From positions 806,001 to 870,000 of the forward strand of contig LNKV01000033.1 in the NCBI GenBank assembly GCA_001465935.1: a DNA stretch of 64,000 bases. The letters run 5' to 3'. Below, in pieces: positions 20,708 through 29,862 of the stretch (its first letter is position 1; every line of letters begins with the position of its first letter). This DNA is from Clarireedia homoeocarpa (taxonomy: Eukaryota; Ascomycota; Leotiomycetes; Helotiales; Rutstroemiaceae). The position numbers and the translations under genes are program-made. Under the pieces are notes generated by a model, which was not told the DNA's origin, searched no databases, and saw only the letters and a list, made by a program, of their open reading frames with translations.

Positions 20708-21420
20708 TCACATCTTCTCTCCTTGAATTGTAGCAACGACCTTCCTCGAATGCTTACTAGTCCTAAACTCCAAATACCAGATCCCTTGCCAAGTACCTGT
20801 ATTCAACTTCCCATTCGTGATTGGGATCGTAACACTGGCGCCCACCAAAGCAGACTTGACATGTGCCTAGATTCCGATTAGTCTCCCTATGTTCAGGAAA
20901 TAAATTACCAGGAAAAACCAACCGGCATATCATCCAACCCCTCGGCACTATGTCTATACAACTCCCCCTTCTTATCCTCCGGCGCAATCCTATCCAACGC
21001 ATCACTCATATCGGACCTAACATCCTCGTCCCAATTCTCATTCAAACTAAGCGCACAACTCGTATGCTGCACAAACAAATTCAGTAAGCCGACCTTATAG
21101 TTCTTGATCTCTGGCAGCGACGAGACAATGTGATCGGTGACGAGATACGCGCCCTTTGATTTCGACGGCAGCGAGATGGTTTTCTGCGACCAGGACATGA
21201 CGGCGGGTTTGGGGCGCGAGTGAGGCGATAGCGAGGAATGGTATGCGGCGGGGAGGATGAGCTTGAGTGGGAAGGTCCAGACGAGGTGGAAGAGAGAGGG
21301 GAACAGCGCGAGCAGGAAGCAGAAGACGAAGAGGATCAGGTAGAGTGAGAATGAGGAGTCGCTTGAGGTGTTATGCTGCGAACGAGTCGTGGTTTCGTTG
21401 TCTGAGGATTGAGAAGGCAT
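20708..21420 (-). CDS. YjbQ/UPF0047-family protein with N-terminal membrane anchor
   Basis: Two exons on the minus strand, 21420..20923 and 20866..20708, give 218 aa. The C-terminal 145 residues are a complete YjbQ domain: MSWSQKTISLPSKSKG, FVQHTSCALSLNENWDEDVRSDM, GLDDMPAHVKSALVGAS, then GTWQGIWYLEFR and VVATIQGEKM. Bacterial YjbQ has been linked to thiamin phosphate synthase-like activity, but the role in fungi is unknown. The fungal protein has about 74 extra residues in front, including a strong hydrophobic segment (25-56), which suggests membrane anchoring. Met75 sits exactly where bacterial proteins start, so a shorter soluble form from that codon is an alternative. The ATG at 21420 was chosen because the frame from there is open and the membrane segment is well formed. 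Confidence 0.88.
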
Positions 21421-21761
21421 TCGAATGGTTTTTGGACTCCGGATGTAGATTTTGGTGGGGTGGGCTGGGACGTCATACTGTACGTAGGTTTGGGTTGGGG
21501 AGAGCTCGACAGGGGTGAGCTTATATCATATGTCTACAAACATGTGTGCCTGATACAGCAGTCACGAATTTTCCAAGAGAATATCTTCAATGTTCAGATT
21601 AGGAAGATACGCTTTTTGATATCTGTGAAGTAAATTGTGTCAAGTGCATTTCTCATGATTCAATCCATCCTGTAGATTACTCCAATCTTGAACACTTATC
21701 CTCTAAACGCCTTTCCATGCCGCCATTGAATTCCCCTATACCCATCCCCAGGTCCTGTAGT
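21421..21761. other. Spacer between YjbQ-like and CFIm25 genes
   Basis: Upstream region of the YjbQ-like gene (-) and 3' flank of the CFIm25 gene (-). No motif or gene is recognised. Confidence 0.5.
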
Positions 21762-22648
21762 TTATTGAACACCATTTTCTTCCTTCATATCAGCTTCTTC
21801 CATTGTCTCATCACCGCCAGCTAGCACTTTAGTCTTTGGTGCGAATCCATCATCTGGTCCACCTCCCGGCGTGACTGCTACTACCTGTCCTTGCTCATCG
21901 ATAAACTCGAAATTATATCGCGATAGTAAATGCGGAATAGCTGAAAGCTGCGGCCCATATCTTGCCGTGTTATCGTAGAGTTCAAAGAGTGGAACGGCGA
22001 GCAATTTCATGTTCTTGGGCACACTCAGTACTTCTGTTCACATATCAGCCTCTCTGTGTGTACTCCATAACCATCATCCCGACACAAAATTAGATGGAAA
22101 TACATACTCTGTCTGGGAAGCTGAATAAAGTACAGCTTCTTGCATTCCTTCGGTCTTGTAACATGCGCAGGAATAAACGGGTACATGAAAGTCTCGAAAT
22201 TCGGCCTCCACCACTGCGCCAAAGTATCGCCGATTTCCCACTCCTCATTGACGCCCTCACCACTGAACTGCGTGCCCACAGGCGCTAGGCGCTCGTTCAA
22301 TCGCTGTTTGAAGCCTTCGACTTCCTCATCTTCGGGCTTGAGATAGTCACCCGGTAGCTTGAAGAATGCGTTTGCGATTTGAAGCATCAGAATATGAGGA
22401 TGGTTGTGTTCGTGGCAGACGAGAATACCTTCGCAGGTTCGTCGCATGCCGTGTGCGACATAATGTTCTTCGAGGCGTTTTAGGCGTGCGAGGACGGAGG
22501 GATCTTCTTCGGGTTGAGTCTCTTTAGTGCCGAATGTGTAATTTGAGAGAGGGTAGAGGCGGATAGTTTTAGGCTGGTTCGCGTTGAAGGAATTGGGTAG
22601 GAGAGGAGGGTAGGAGGTTTGAAGGGCAGTGGTTGTTATGGTAGACAT
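21762..22648 (-). CDS. Cleavage factor Im 25-kDa subunit (CFIm25 / NUDT21-like, Nudix fold)
   Basis: Two exons on the minus strand, 22648..22108 and 22033..21762 (intron GTATGT...CAG, phase 1), give 270 aa. Residues about 28-225 align by eye with CFIm25: IRLYPLSNYTFGTKE, RRTCEGILVCHEHNHPHILML, FFKLPGDYLKPEDEEVEGFKQRL, the WEIGDTLAQWWRPNFETFMYPF block, KKLYFIQLP and PKNMKLLAVPLFELYDNTARYGP. The Nudix-like glutamates needed for hydrolysis are not in the canonical arrangement, as in human CFIm25, which binds UGUA in pre-mRNA instead of hydrolysing nucleotides. The family directs poly(A) site choice. A C-terminal acidic tail of about 45 residues is additional. Budding yeast lacks this subunit; most filamentous fungi have it. 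Confidence 0.94.
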
Positions 22649-23106
22649 CCTGTATTATTTGAATGTTGTGTTGAGGATAGTTTGGGCTTTGCAAAGTTCC
22701 AACTGAAGTCGAGAGCCCGTTACAATAATATTGCAAGGGAAGCTCAAAGGCGGTATAACCAATCGAGGATAGCTTGAAAACCCCAAGATCCCAGCAGCAA
22801 ATCAATAGTTCTAATGCAGACTGTTTTGTACAACATGGACCACAATGCACATTAGACATTGAAATTTACTCACGACTTAAACCAACATTGTAAATATCTG
22901 GATAGGAAACGCATGTTTGTTTAATTGATACCACATCAAGGCTTCATTCAAACATCTTGCAAAGCATAGAATGTAGATAGATATAATTACAGAATTCCCT
23001 ATTCTTCTCAATCGTTCCCGAAAGACATGTGTAGTCTGATACAAGTAATTTACAACAACTGATGTAATATCAAACTTTACAAAAGCTTGCTAAGTCGAGT
23101 GATCTC
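22649..23106. other. Intergenic region upstream of CFIm25
   Basis: Contains the CFIm25 promoter side and the 3' flank of the Asn/Gly/Trp-rich protein gene. No gene is seen. Confidence 0.5.
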
Positions 23107-25941
23107 TCACCAGCCACTTTTGCGTTGTCCGCCATGATTGCTCGAGCAATGAGATACCCAACTTCCCGCCAAAGAAGCTGCAGAGGGGCCTTTATTGCCG
23201 TGGGTACGAGCAGCATTGCGCCAATCGTCACCATATCCTCCATTCCCCGTGTTGGCTCCAGAGTGTTGCATAGAAGTCATGCCCCCATAAACTCGTTCGT
23301 GAAAGTTGTCTAGCAATTCCGTGCTTGTTGGTTCATGATATTCTCCAATATCAGCTCCGTGATTGGAATTGGCCCCGTCACCACCTCCCCCCCACTGGCT
23401 CCTTTGACGACTTCCGGATCTACCAGAGAAATTTTTGTTTCCATTATCATCTTTCCGGTTTTTGCCTGACTCGCTGCTTGAACGTTGTTGATTTCCCTTT
23501 CGGTCATTCCAGCCTGGACCTTTCGTGCTCTGTGCTGCACATTGAGCTCCCCAACCGCTGTTCGCCGACTCTCCCCAGTCATTATTATTGCCGCCATTAT
23601 TGTTTTGATTAGCATTCCAGCCAGGATCATTAAAGCTCTTCTTCTGTTCGTTGAAGGTCTTCTTTGGATTGCTGTTGCTGCATTGCGAACCATTGAATCC
23701 CTTTCTTGACCCTTTATTGTTTGACTTGGAATCCCAGTTGGAATTATTATTGTTCGATTTACTGTTCCAGGCATTCTGGTTCTGCTTGCCAGAATTACCC
23801 CAATCGCCAGAATTGCCCCAATCGCCAGACCCAGAGTTGTTATTATCCTGCTCATTCCCACCATTCCCACCATTTCCCCAGTCTCCAGAACCGGAGTTGT
23901 TGTTGTTGCTCTCCTGGTTTCCAGTGTTTCCCCAGTCTCCATCACCACCACCTCCTCCACCCCAGCCACACGAGTCGTTGTTGTTGCGCTGGTCTCCTGA
24001 GTCCCCCCAACCCCCAGTATTGTTATTTTCCTGCTGCTCTCCTGAACCTCCCCAACCTCCATAACTATTGTTGTCGTTGTTGTTCTGCTCTCCATAATCT
24101 CCCCAGCCCCTAGATGTTTCGTTTTGTTGGTCACCTGCGTTTTCCTGGTCGTTATTATCATCATTTCCCCATCCTGAGTCTTGATTATTCGAGTTATCAT
24201 TGAAACCTTGGTTATCTTCATCGTTACCCCAGCTGGAAGTTCCGTTCTGATCATTCTGATTGTTATCATTTCCCCAGCCGGAATCCTGATTGTTGGAGTA
24301 GTCATTAGCAGCTTGATTCTGGTCGCCACTGCCCCAAGCTGAGTCTTTATTTGCACCACTGTTTCCGGACCAGCCATTTGAATTATTTGTTGGTCGGGCG
24401 TTTCGACCTCCATCACCACTTCCACTTCCACGCACGGAGCCATTGTTCGACTGCTTCTTTGCGTTCTTTCCGCCGGACTTATTGTTGTTCTTGTTGTTTC
24501 CACTGTTCGATCCGGATTGCTTCTGGTTGTTCGACTGGCTACTTTGACTGTTGTTGCCCCAGCCGGAGCCCCCATCTTGGTTGACGTTGTCAGAAGATTG
24601 GGTATTATTTTGGGCATGACCGGAGTGGTCATTATTTGCCTTATTGTTATCCCAGCCAGAATCTTGGTTTTTATCTGCATCATCGACCCAGCCTCCTGGC
24701 ATTTTTTGTGACTGCTGCATGTATTTAGCCGGTTGCTGGCCCTGATAGTTATTCTGAAGGTAATTTTGTTGGTTATTCGGCATATTATTCTGATTGGCGT
24801 AAGGATTTTGATGGTGAAAGTTGGATTGATCATTGAAGTTATTTTGAAAGTGGTGGCCATTTGAGATCCTGCGCTGCTGAGTATAGAACTGCTCATGTGG
24901 TGGTGGGTTCATAGCAATACTTGGACCAAAGGTACCAACAGGCGTGTGAGCTGGGGGCAGGAGGCTCGCAAATGGATTTCCATAGACGTTGCCATGGTAA
25001 ACACGAAGCACACCATTCTTAGTATCGAAGAATGCGTTGGGACGAGGATCTGAAGGACCTTCAATTACGTCTTCCCTCAATATCACGTCCGCTCTCATAG
25101 CATGAAGGACACGTTGTTCCATATCTGGTGTGTAGTATTTGTTTCGGAGAGGGAGACTGTTGTTTTGTGAATTGGTCTGATATGTATGAGAGATATTAAT
25201 TCTGGGCTGGGCTCTTCGATCGGGACTGATAGCATTACCTTGAAGCTCTTTTTGATATTTTTGGTGTTGGCACTTCGGATCGCGATCTATAGGTTGTGAG
25301 TTGTTGCGCAAACGTTGATCGTTTTTTATGCGCTTGACAAGTGGACGAATGTCACTTTCGTCGCTTCCCGAATCAACAGTGCTGCTTTTATGTTTATGGC
25401 GCAGACACTCGCATCCGTCACATTCATCGAATGGAATAATTAGAGGATGTAGTGAATCCCCAGCGGGAGTTTTCTTGAGGGCGGATTTCGGTTTCTCGGG
25501 GATTTGGAACTGCACCCTTTTCTCGGCTTTCTTCTCCCTAACTGGAACCTCTGGCTTAGCTTTTGCAGGTTCCCTGACAGCCTTCATAGGTTTCTCGGGT
25601 TTTTTGATTTCTAAGTCGACTTTCTCTGGCCTTTTGACGTCTTGCTCAATCTCCTTTGGGATTTCCACCTCTGGCTTGGGTGCCTCAAGCTTCTTCACTT
25701 CCACTTTGGCAGGCAAGGGCGCACTATCCTCTTCAGGGTCAGAGCAATATTCTGACTCGGATGTTTCTACGTAAACGTTCAAAGAGCGCTGACAGGGAGA
25801 GCTGCTCCGAGTCCGAACTTGAACAAGAGTCGAGGTAGAGGATGAGGTAGGCCACACAACCTTTGGAACCACAGGAGCAGGTGGGACATATATTCGCCGA
25901 TAAGACAAGTAGTCTACCCAATTTTGAGGCCCCCGCGCCAT
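23107..25941 (-). CDS. Large Asn/Gly/Ser/Trp-rich disordered protein with about 22 WG/GW motifs
   Basis: One open frame of 944 codons starting at the ATG at 25941. Residues 1-60 (MARGPQNWVDYLSYRRIYVP...) look ordered. A Lys/Glu/Pro-rich segment (about 75-165) and a Cys-rich patch DECDGCECLRHKHK (about 170-185) follow, then Asn/Gln-rich sequence with NPFASLLPPAHTPVG. From about residue 417 to the last residue, short repeats such as DSGWGNDN, GGWGDSGD and SGDWGNSG carry about 22 tryptophans next to glycine. The protein ends in GW. I do not recognise an orthologue. The composition matches WG/GW Argonaute-hook platforms (plant NRPE1 and SPT5L, animal GW182, fission yeast Tas3) and also prion-like domains. 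The other-strand and shifted frames inside it are composition artefacts. It is probably intracellular: no signal peptide or membrane segment. Confidence 0.85.
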   Translation of the reverse strand: MARGPQNWVDYLSYRRIYVPPAPVVPKVVWPTSSSTSTLVQVRTRSSSPCQRSLNVYVETSESEYCSDPEEDSAPLPAKVEVKKLEAPKPEVEIPKEIEQDVKRPEKVDLEIKKPEKPMKAVREPAKAKPEVPVREKKAEKRVQFQIPEKPKSALKKTPAGDSLHPLIIPFDECDGCECLRHKHKSSTVDSGSDESDIRPLVKRIKNDQRLRNNSQPIDRDPKCQHQKYQKELQGNAISPDRRAQPRINISHTYQTNSQNNSLPLRNKYYTPDMEQRVLHAMRADVILREDVIEGPSDPRPNAFFDTKNGVLRVYHGNVYGNPFASLLPPAHTPVGTFGPSIAMNPPPHEQFYTQQRRISNGHHFQNNFNDQSNFHHQNPYANQNNMPNNQQNYLQNNYQGQQPAKYMQQSQKMPGGWVDDADKNQDSGWDNNKANNDHSGHAQNNTQSSDNVNQDGGSGWGNNSQSSQSNNQKQSGSNSGNNKNNNKSGGKNAKKQSNNGSVRGSGSGDGGRNARPTNNSNGWSGNSGANKDSAWGSGDQNQAANDYSNNQDSGWGNDNNQNDQNGTSSWGNDEDNQGFNDNSNNQDSGWGNDDNNDQENAGDQQNETSRGWGDYGEQNNNDNNSYGGWGGSGEQQENNNTGGWGDSGDQRNNNDSCGWGGGGGGDGDWGNTGNQESNNNNSGSGDWGNGGNGGNEQDNNNSGSGDWGNSGDWGNSGKQNQNAWNSKSNNNNSNWDSKSNNKGSRKGFNGSQCSNSNPKKTFNEQKKSFNDPGWNANQNNNGGNNNDWGESANSGWGAQCAAQSTKGPGWNDRKGNQQRSSSESGKNRKDDNGNKNFSGRSGSRQRSQWGGGGDGANSNHGADIGEYHEPTSTELLDNFHERVYGGMTSMQHSGANTGNGGYGDDWRNAARTHGNKGPSAASLAGSWVSHCSSNHGGQRKSGW

Positions 25942-27009
25942 TGTGAAGGAGAAGGAGGTCTTTGAAAACTGGGTGAAGGCTACTATGTGAAGACCCCAGT
26001 GAGAGTAAAAATAGAATGATCAAAGAGAAAAGACGTAAGTAAGGATAGCTTCGATAATAACAATAAAGCGCCCGGCGCTTGAAATGTGTTGACTGCCTGT
26101 CGGAATAATGGTCAAACGGAGAATAGGTGCTTCATGTGGTTGATGATCCCCTGCATTTGGCGATGTTCGATCATCTTGCTTGAGGTCTGGATGATATCGC
26201 GAATAGGCAAGTAAATAGCAGATGTAAGAAGGTTCAAGGATACAGGAACATTTGTCGAAAACACAATGCCTTGATTGTAAACACAAGAGGACCGAGAACT
26301 GAGAATTGAAAGAAGTAGATAGATGATGTTCCGTGACTGTTAGGTCTCTCATTCATCCAGTAGAAACACCCCACCTGCCTAAATTAGGTTCACGCCTCCT
26401 TCCTTGAATCGATACAGCACATGATTCACACATAGCAGAAGTAGAGAGCTCTTTCGAATGATTTGTACGAATATTCATATAGTGTGACATATCAGTTAAC
26501 CGATTATTGTAACTCGATATCGTATGATGGCTTCTCCTGACCTCGATGAAATCACCGGTGACCGATTAGTAGCGGTCATCGGCAGTTGGTCGAAGCCGTA
26601 TGCCTACAGACTTCCGAAAATTGAGGGCTTTAACCACTCATCAATCAACTACCCGAACGAAGATATTATAGACTTCGAAACATAGCTGCTTTCCACCCCA
26701 GGCCCATTACATATAGCCATTACCGCCCATTAGAGAATGACCCAGTTGGCCAAAATTGATTAAATGCTGCCCTGCCCTCGGATTTTTGCTTATGACTTGT
26801 AAGCCTTCTCGTGCTCAAGCTTTGGTGAGGTAGATTGGTCTGGCACAGGCGTGATATCCGTTCCAACTCACCAAACGAATACTATCGTGATGACGTGCTC
26901 GTCATACAACTTGATATGTAGCATAGATTTATGCAGTGAAAATGAGTGGCCGAGGATGTATGGGCCGATCAAATTACTACAACCTGTCAAGGCGGCTTCC
27001 AATGAAGAC
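25942..27009. other. Intergenic region with one short ORF of doubtful status
   Basis: Contains the upstream region of the WG-rich gene and the 3' flank of dephospho-CoA kinase. A 53-codon ATG frame at 26524..26685 (+), beginning MMASPDLDEITGDRLVAVIG, has normal amino acid composition but no motif or conserved partner I can name. It is recorded only as a possible small ORF. The remainder shows nothing. Confidence 0.4.
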
Positions 27010-27822
27010 TTAAAGCTTCGCCTTTGCCTGCAGTTCTCCCTTCTTCCACTCCTTATTGATAGTCATATTTCTCCAATAAGTCCATACACCTGAAAGTCCA
27101 GCCAAGGGAGGGCACAAAAGCAACAACCATGCCCACCATCTCGGACTTCTCCCTTGTAAAGCTTGCATAACTTTGTGGAGCTCTACTTTTAATTCCTCCT
27201 TCCCGCCATCATTCCAAACAACCACCCCTTTGCCCTCTCCTCTTGCTTCACACCTTCTTGCCTTTTCGCGCACATCGCCTTGACTTTTCACCCTATTCTC
27301 CGCATCCTCTTCCGTCAGATGCGAATCTCTCTCCCTTAATCTCTGCATTTGTATTTTTGGGTCTCGCACTGCGACCACAAGGACCGTGCCGCAAATAACG
27401 TCGATGCCGCTCTCGAAGAGTAATGGAACATCTAACACGACCGCCCAGCAACCTTTCAAATAGCAACCTAGCAATTGTTTATACATCTCCATCCTAACTG
27501 CTGGATGTACAATCCCATTCAACACACCCCGATCCCTTTTCCTTTCCTCACTATCCCCGAAGACTCTGCGGCCCAATGCGGGCCGATTTAACGGCGCACC
27601 TTTCGAATCATCGCGATCGGGAGAAGGAGGAAGGAGGAGATCTGGGGTCGTCGATGAGAAATGCGCGAGTATCTTTTGATAGCCAGGAGTTCCTGGCTCG
27701 ACGACTTTGCGCGCGAGTAAATCGGCATCGATAACGGGTAGGGAATAGGGAGGCTGGGACAGAATCGATGATACCGTTGATTTTCCCGTGGCGATAGAGC
27801 CGGTTAAACCAAGGAGAAGCAT
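27010..27822 (-). CDS. CAB5: Dephospho-CoA kinase (CoaE family) with C-terminal membrane segment
   Basis: A single exon of 270 aa. The frame extends four codons further upstream from a TTG, but the first ATG is at 27822, which places MLLLGLTGSIATGKST right at the start. The P-loop is GSIATGKS (8-15), followed by the DADLLAR motif, VVEPGTPGYQ, LNRPALGRRVF, LNGIVHPAVR, VVLDVPLLFESG and the lid QRLRERD. These mark CoaE, which phosphorylates dephospho-CoA on the 3'-hydroxyl, the last step of coenzyme A synthesis. The C-terminus adds a Trp-rich hydrophobic stretch (about 227-250, WWAWLLLLCPPLAGLSGVW) and a basic tail. That arrangement suggests a tail-anchored protein, plausibly on mitochondria or ER as reported for yeast Cab5. 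The canonical bacterial protein is about 200 residues. Confidence 0.93.
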   Translation of the reverse strand: MLLLGLTGSIATGKSTVSSILSQPPYSLPVIDADLLARKVVEPGTPGYQKILAHFSSTTPDLLLPPSPDRDDSKGAPLNRPALGRRVFGDSEERKRDRGVLNGIVHPAVRMEMYKQLLGCYLKGCWAVVLDVPLLFESGIDVICGTVLVVAVRDPKIQMQRLRERDSHLTEEDAENRVKSQGDVREKARRCEARGEGKGVVVWNDGGKEELKVELHKVMQALQGRSPRWWAWLLLLCPPLAGLSGVWTYWRNMTINKEWKKGELQAKAKL

Positions 27823-28363
27823 GTTGGCGAACAATCAAATGGTGAGAACGAAGGATGCGTTCCTGTGAAGGAATGAATCTGACCTGATGTCAAAGTCGCG
27901 GGGGATCTTTGCCGAGGTTACGGCACCTCCCGACTGATGAGCTTATGCGATTATTGTAATAGCTTAATTGGACAGCCTTTTTTGGTAATCTCATAAGTTA
28001 GTCTTCTTAAACTAGGAAAAGTTCGAGTTTCAATCTGAAATATTAACCAGGCAGACCACAAATATTTTAATGAAAGTCCGACCTTGTTGCAAGCAAGATC
28101 ATCCGTCAAGTTGACTGATCGGCAATTATGTCCCATACAGTATGCACAAACATACCATGAGGAAGGTCGGTGCTTGTTGCTTAACCTCAATTGAACATGA
28201 CATTACACATTACTGAAGCTGCTTAGCCCTACTGCGAGTATCGTGTATTTTAATTCCTGCGCTCCTCCTTATGTGCGTGTGGAAGTCTCATATGTATCCT
28301 ATGCTTCATACAATCCAGCACTCACATGCCGCTTTCATATCTCATCTAAATCACCACATTTAC
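27823..28363. other. Intergenic region
   Basis: Lies between the dephospho-CoA kinase start (-) and the 3' end of the secreted-protein gene (-). A+T-rich, with no gene recognised. Confidence 0.5.
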
Positions 28364-29288
28364 TCAAAACAAGAGAACCATGCCCAGAACTCCCATCAAT
28401 GCGTTTAGACGCGTCCCCTCCAAGCGTTTCGCAGGCGACGAGCTTTTCGCACTTGCCGCTGCTGCAGAAGTTGCACTTCCACTTCTGGAAGATGCAATAG
28501 TGGCGGTCGGCGTGAACCTCACATCATCCGTATTCGTGAAGCTCGTCAGTCTAGCCGTCGCACTTCCAGTGATAGCACCCGTAGTCCAGAGGTTTGTACC
28601 GGTGCTGGTGAAGTAGTTGCTCACTGCCGTTTGGTTAGGGAATTTATCTGTGCCGATCGCAACGTCTGGTGGATTGCGGAGGCTACTGATGTCGACGCTA
28701 GTGTACCAAAGATTTAAGAACGGTTGAATAGGTGGTGAAGTTGCTAGACATTCCGCGCTACTGAGGCTACTGATTTCGGCACTCATCTCATCTTTGGTCT
28801 GATTAAGATAGCCATGAGCAAGGTAGCAATCGTCACATGCACTAAGGGCAACCCAGTATGAGGAGGGGCAGAGACACTCCTGTTCAGCTAGGACTACAGC
28901 ACCGGAGTTAGGAATCATTCTTGAAGATTTGGGTAGCGCTGAGTACGAGAAGAGTCTGGAATGTAGATGTCGCCACTGTTATAGCTCGAGTGTGGTTTAA
29001 AAAAATGCCTAGGTCGCACTTACAGTCTATCGGCGTGGTGCCATTGGCAGAACAAACTTGGGAGATATAAAATTTTTGTTCGCAGGGAAACGGAGAATTG
29101 GCAAGAGATGGGATTCGTTCCTCAAAAGTAAGGTCCAGGTCATGAAAACGCGTGTTATTGGTGTATAGAGGATAACACATTTTTGAAATATAATCAGTAT
29201 TGGGTGTGCTTGATTGAGCTAAGGATGAGCCTGCAAGCAGTGCTATGCTCACAGTAGAAAGAAATGCAAATTTGATTTTTGGTGACAT
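28364..29288 (-). CDS. Secreted, probably GPI-anchored protein of unknown function
   Basis: Two exons on the minus strand, 29288..29024 and about 28893..28364 (264 aa). An alternative acceptor six nucleotides further along would give 262 aa and also keeps the frame. The N-terminus is a signal peptide (MSPKIKFAFLSTVSIALLAGSSLAQ). The mature part has a Cys-bearing N-terminal region (KMCYPLY, FPCEQKF, SQVCSANG, then CLCPSSYWVALSACDDCY) of the kind seen in many fungal surface proteins. A Ser/Thr/Ala-rich stretch (about 200-245) and a C-terminal hydrophobic tail (NALMGVLGMVLLF) follow, fitting GPI attachment. Several N-x-S/T sites are present. I recognise no named family. It is probably a cell-surface protein, and no enzymatic motif is visible. 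Confidence 0.8.
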
Positions 29289-29862
29289 TTTCGAGTTTTG
29301 TTTGCTTCTCGTTGTCCAAATTTGAGGAGTGGTTTGTGCTAACTTTTATATACAAAGCCGCAAGAACGCAGAAGTAAGATCAGAAGACGAGTTAGTAGTG
29401 ATTGGCTTAAGCGATCTGTACGGCGGAAGACCTCGCCTTATGAGTCATGAGGCAGAATCGAAATCCTTCAATTAAGGAAGAGGCACAGCACAACGAAACC
29501 TGGAAGGTACTCGAGGATGTAGCCGAAGTTATTGGTTCGGAAAAGTTACCGACTCGGTGTCAATTAACGTTCTGCATCAGGGAAAGATCAAGAATGAAGT
29601 AGTATTTTCTATAACTATACGCGCTTACAGTAGATTAGTTCCCAAAAACACAATCAAAGGCTTTGCTGTTAGAATCGGTATCATTGTCATAAAGTTATAG
29701 TTACTGGCTTGTTTTGTGAGGCGAATGTTCAGAGACATTGAAAGAAACTGCCTCTGAGTAATATATGTTGAATATGGAATACAGGTAACAATAATAGTTG
29801 GAGACAAGAGTTATTGGATGTCAATCATACCACACTTCAGCTGATTCCACCCACGAAGAGCC
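29289..29862. other. Intergenic region
   Basis: Promoter side of the secreted-protein gene and 3' flank of the calpain-like gene. A TATATACAAAG sequence at about 29348-29358, 60 nt upstream of the start codon at 29288 on the minus strand, could serve as a TATA-like element. No gene is seen. Confidence 0.4.

Noticed and set aside
23310..24896. A 528-codon open frame on the minus strand inside the WG-rich gene
   Set aside because: It is a shifted reading of the same Asn/Gly codon repeats (AAT/GGT-type), with Ile/Thr/Arg/Met-rich artefact composition and no domain.
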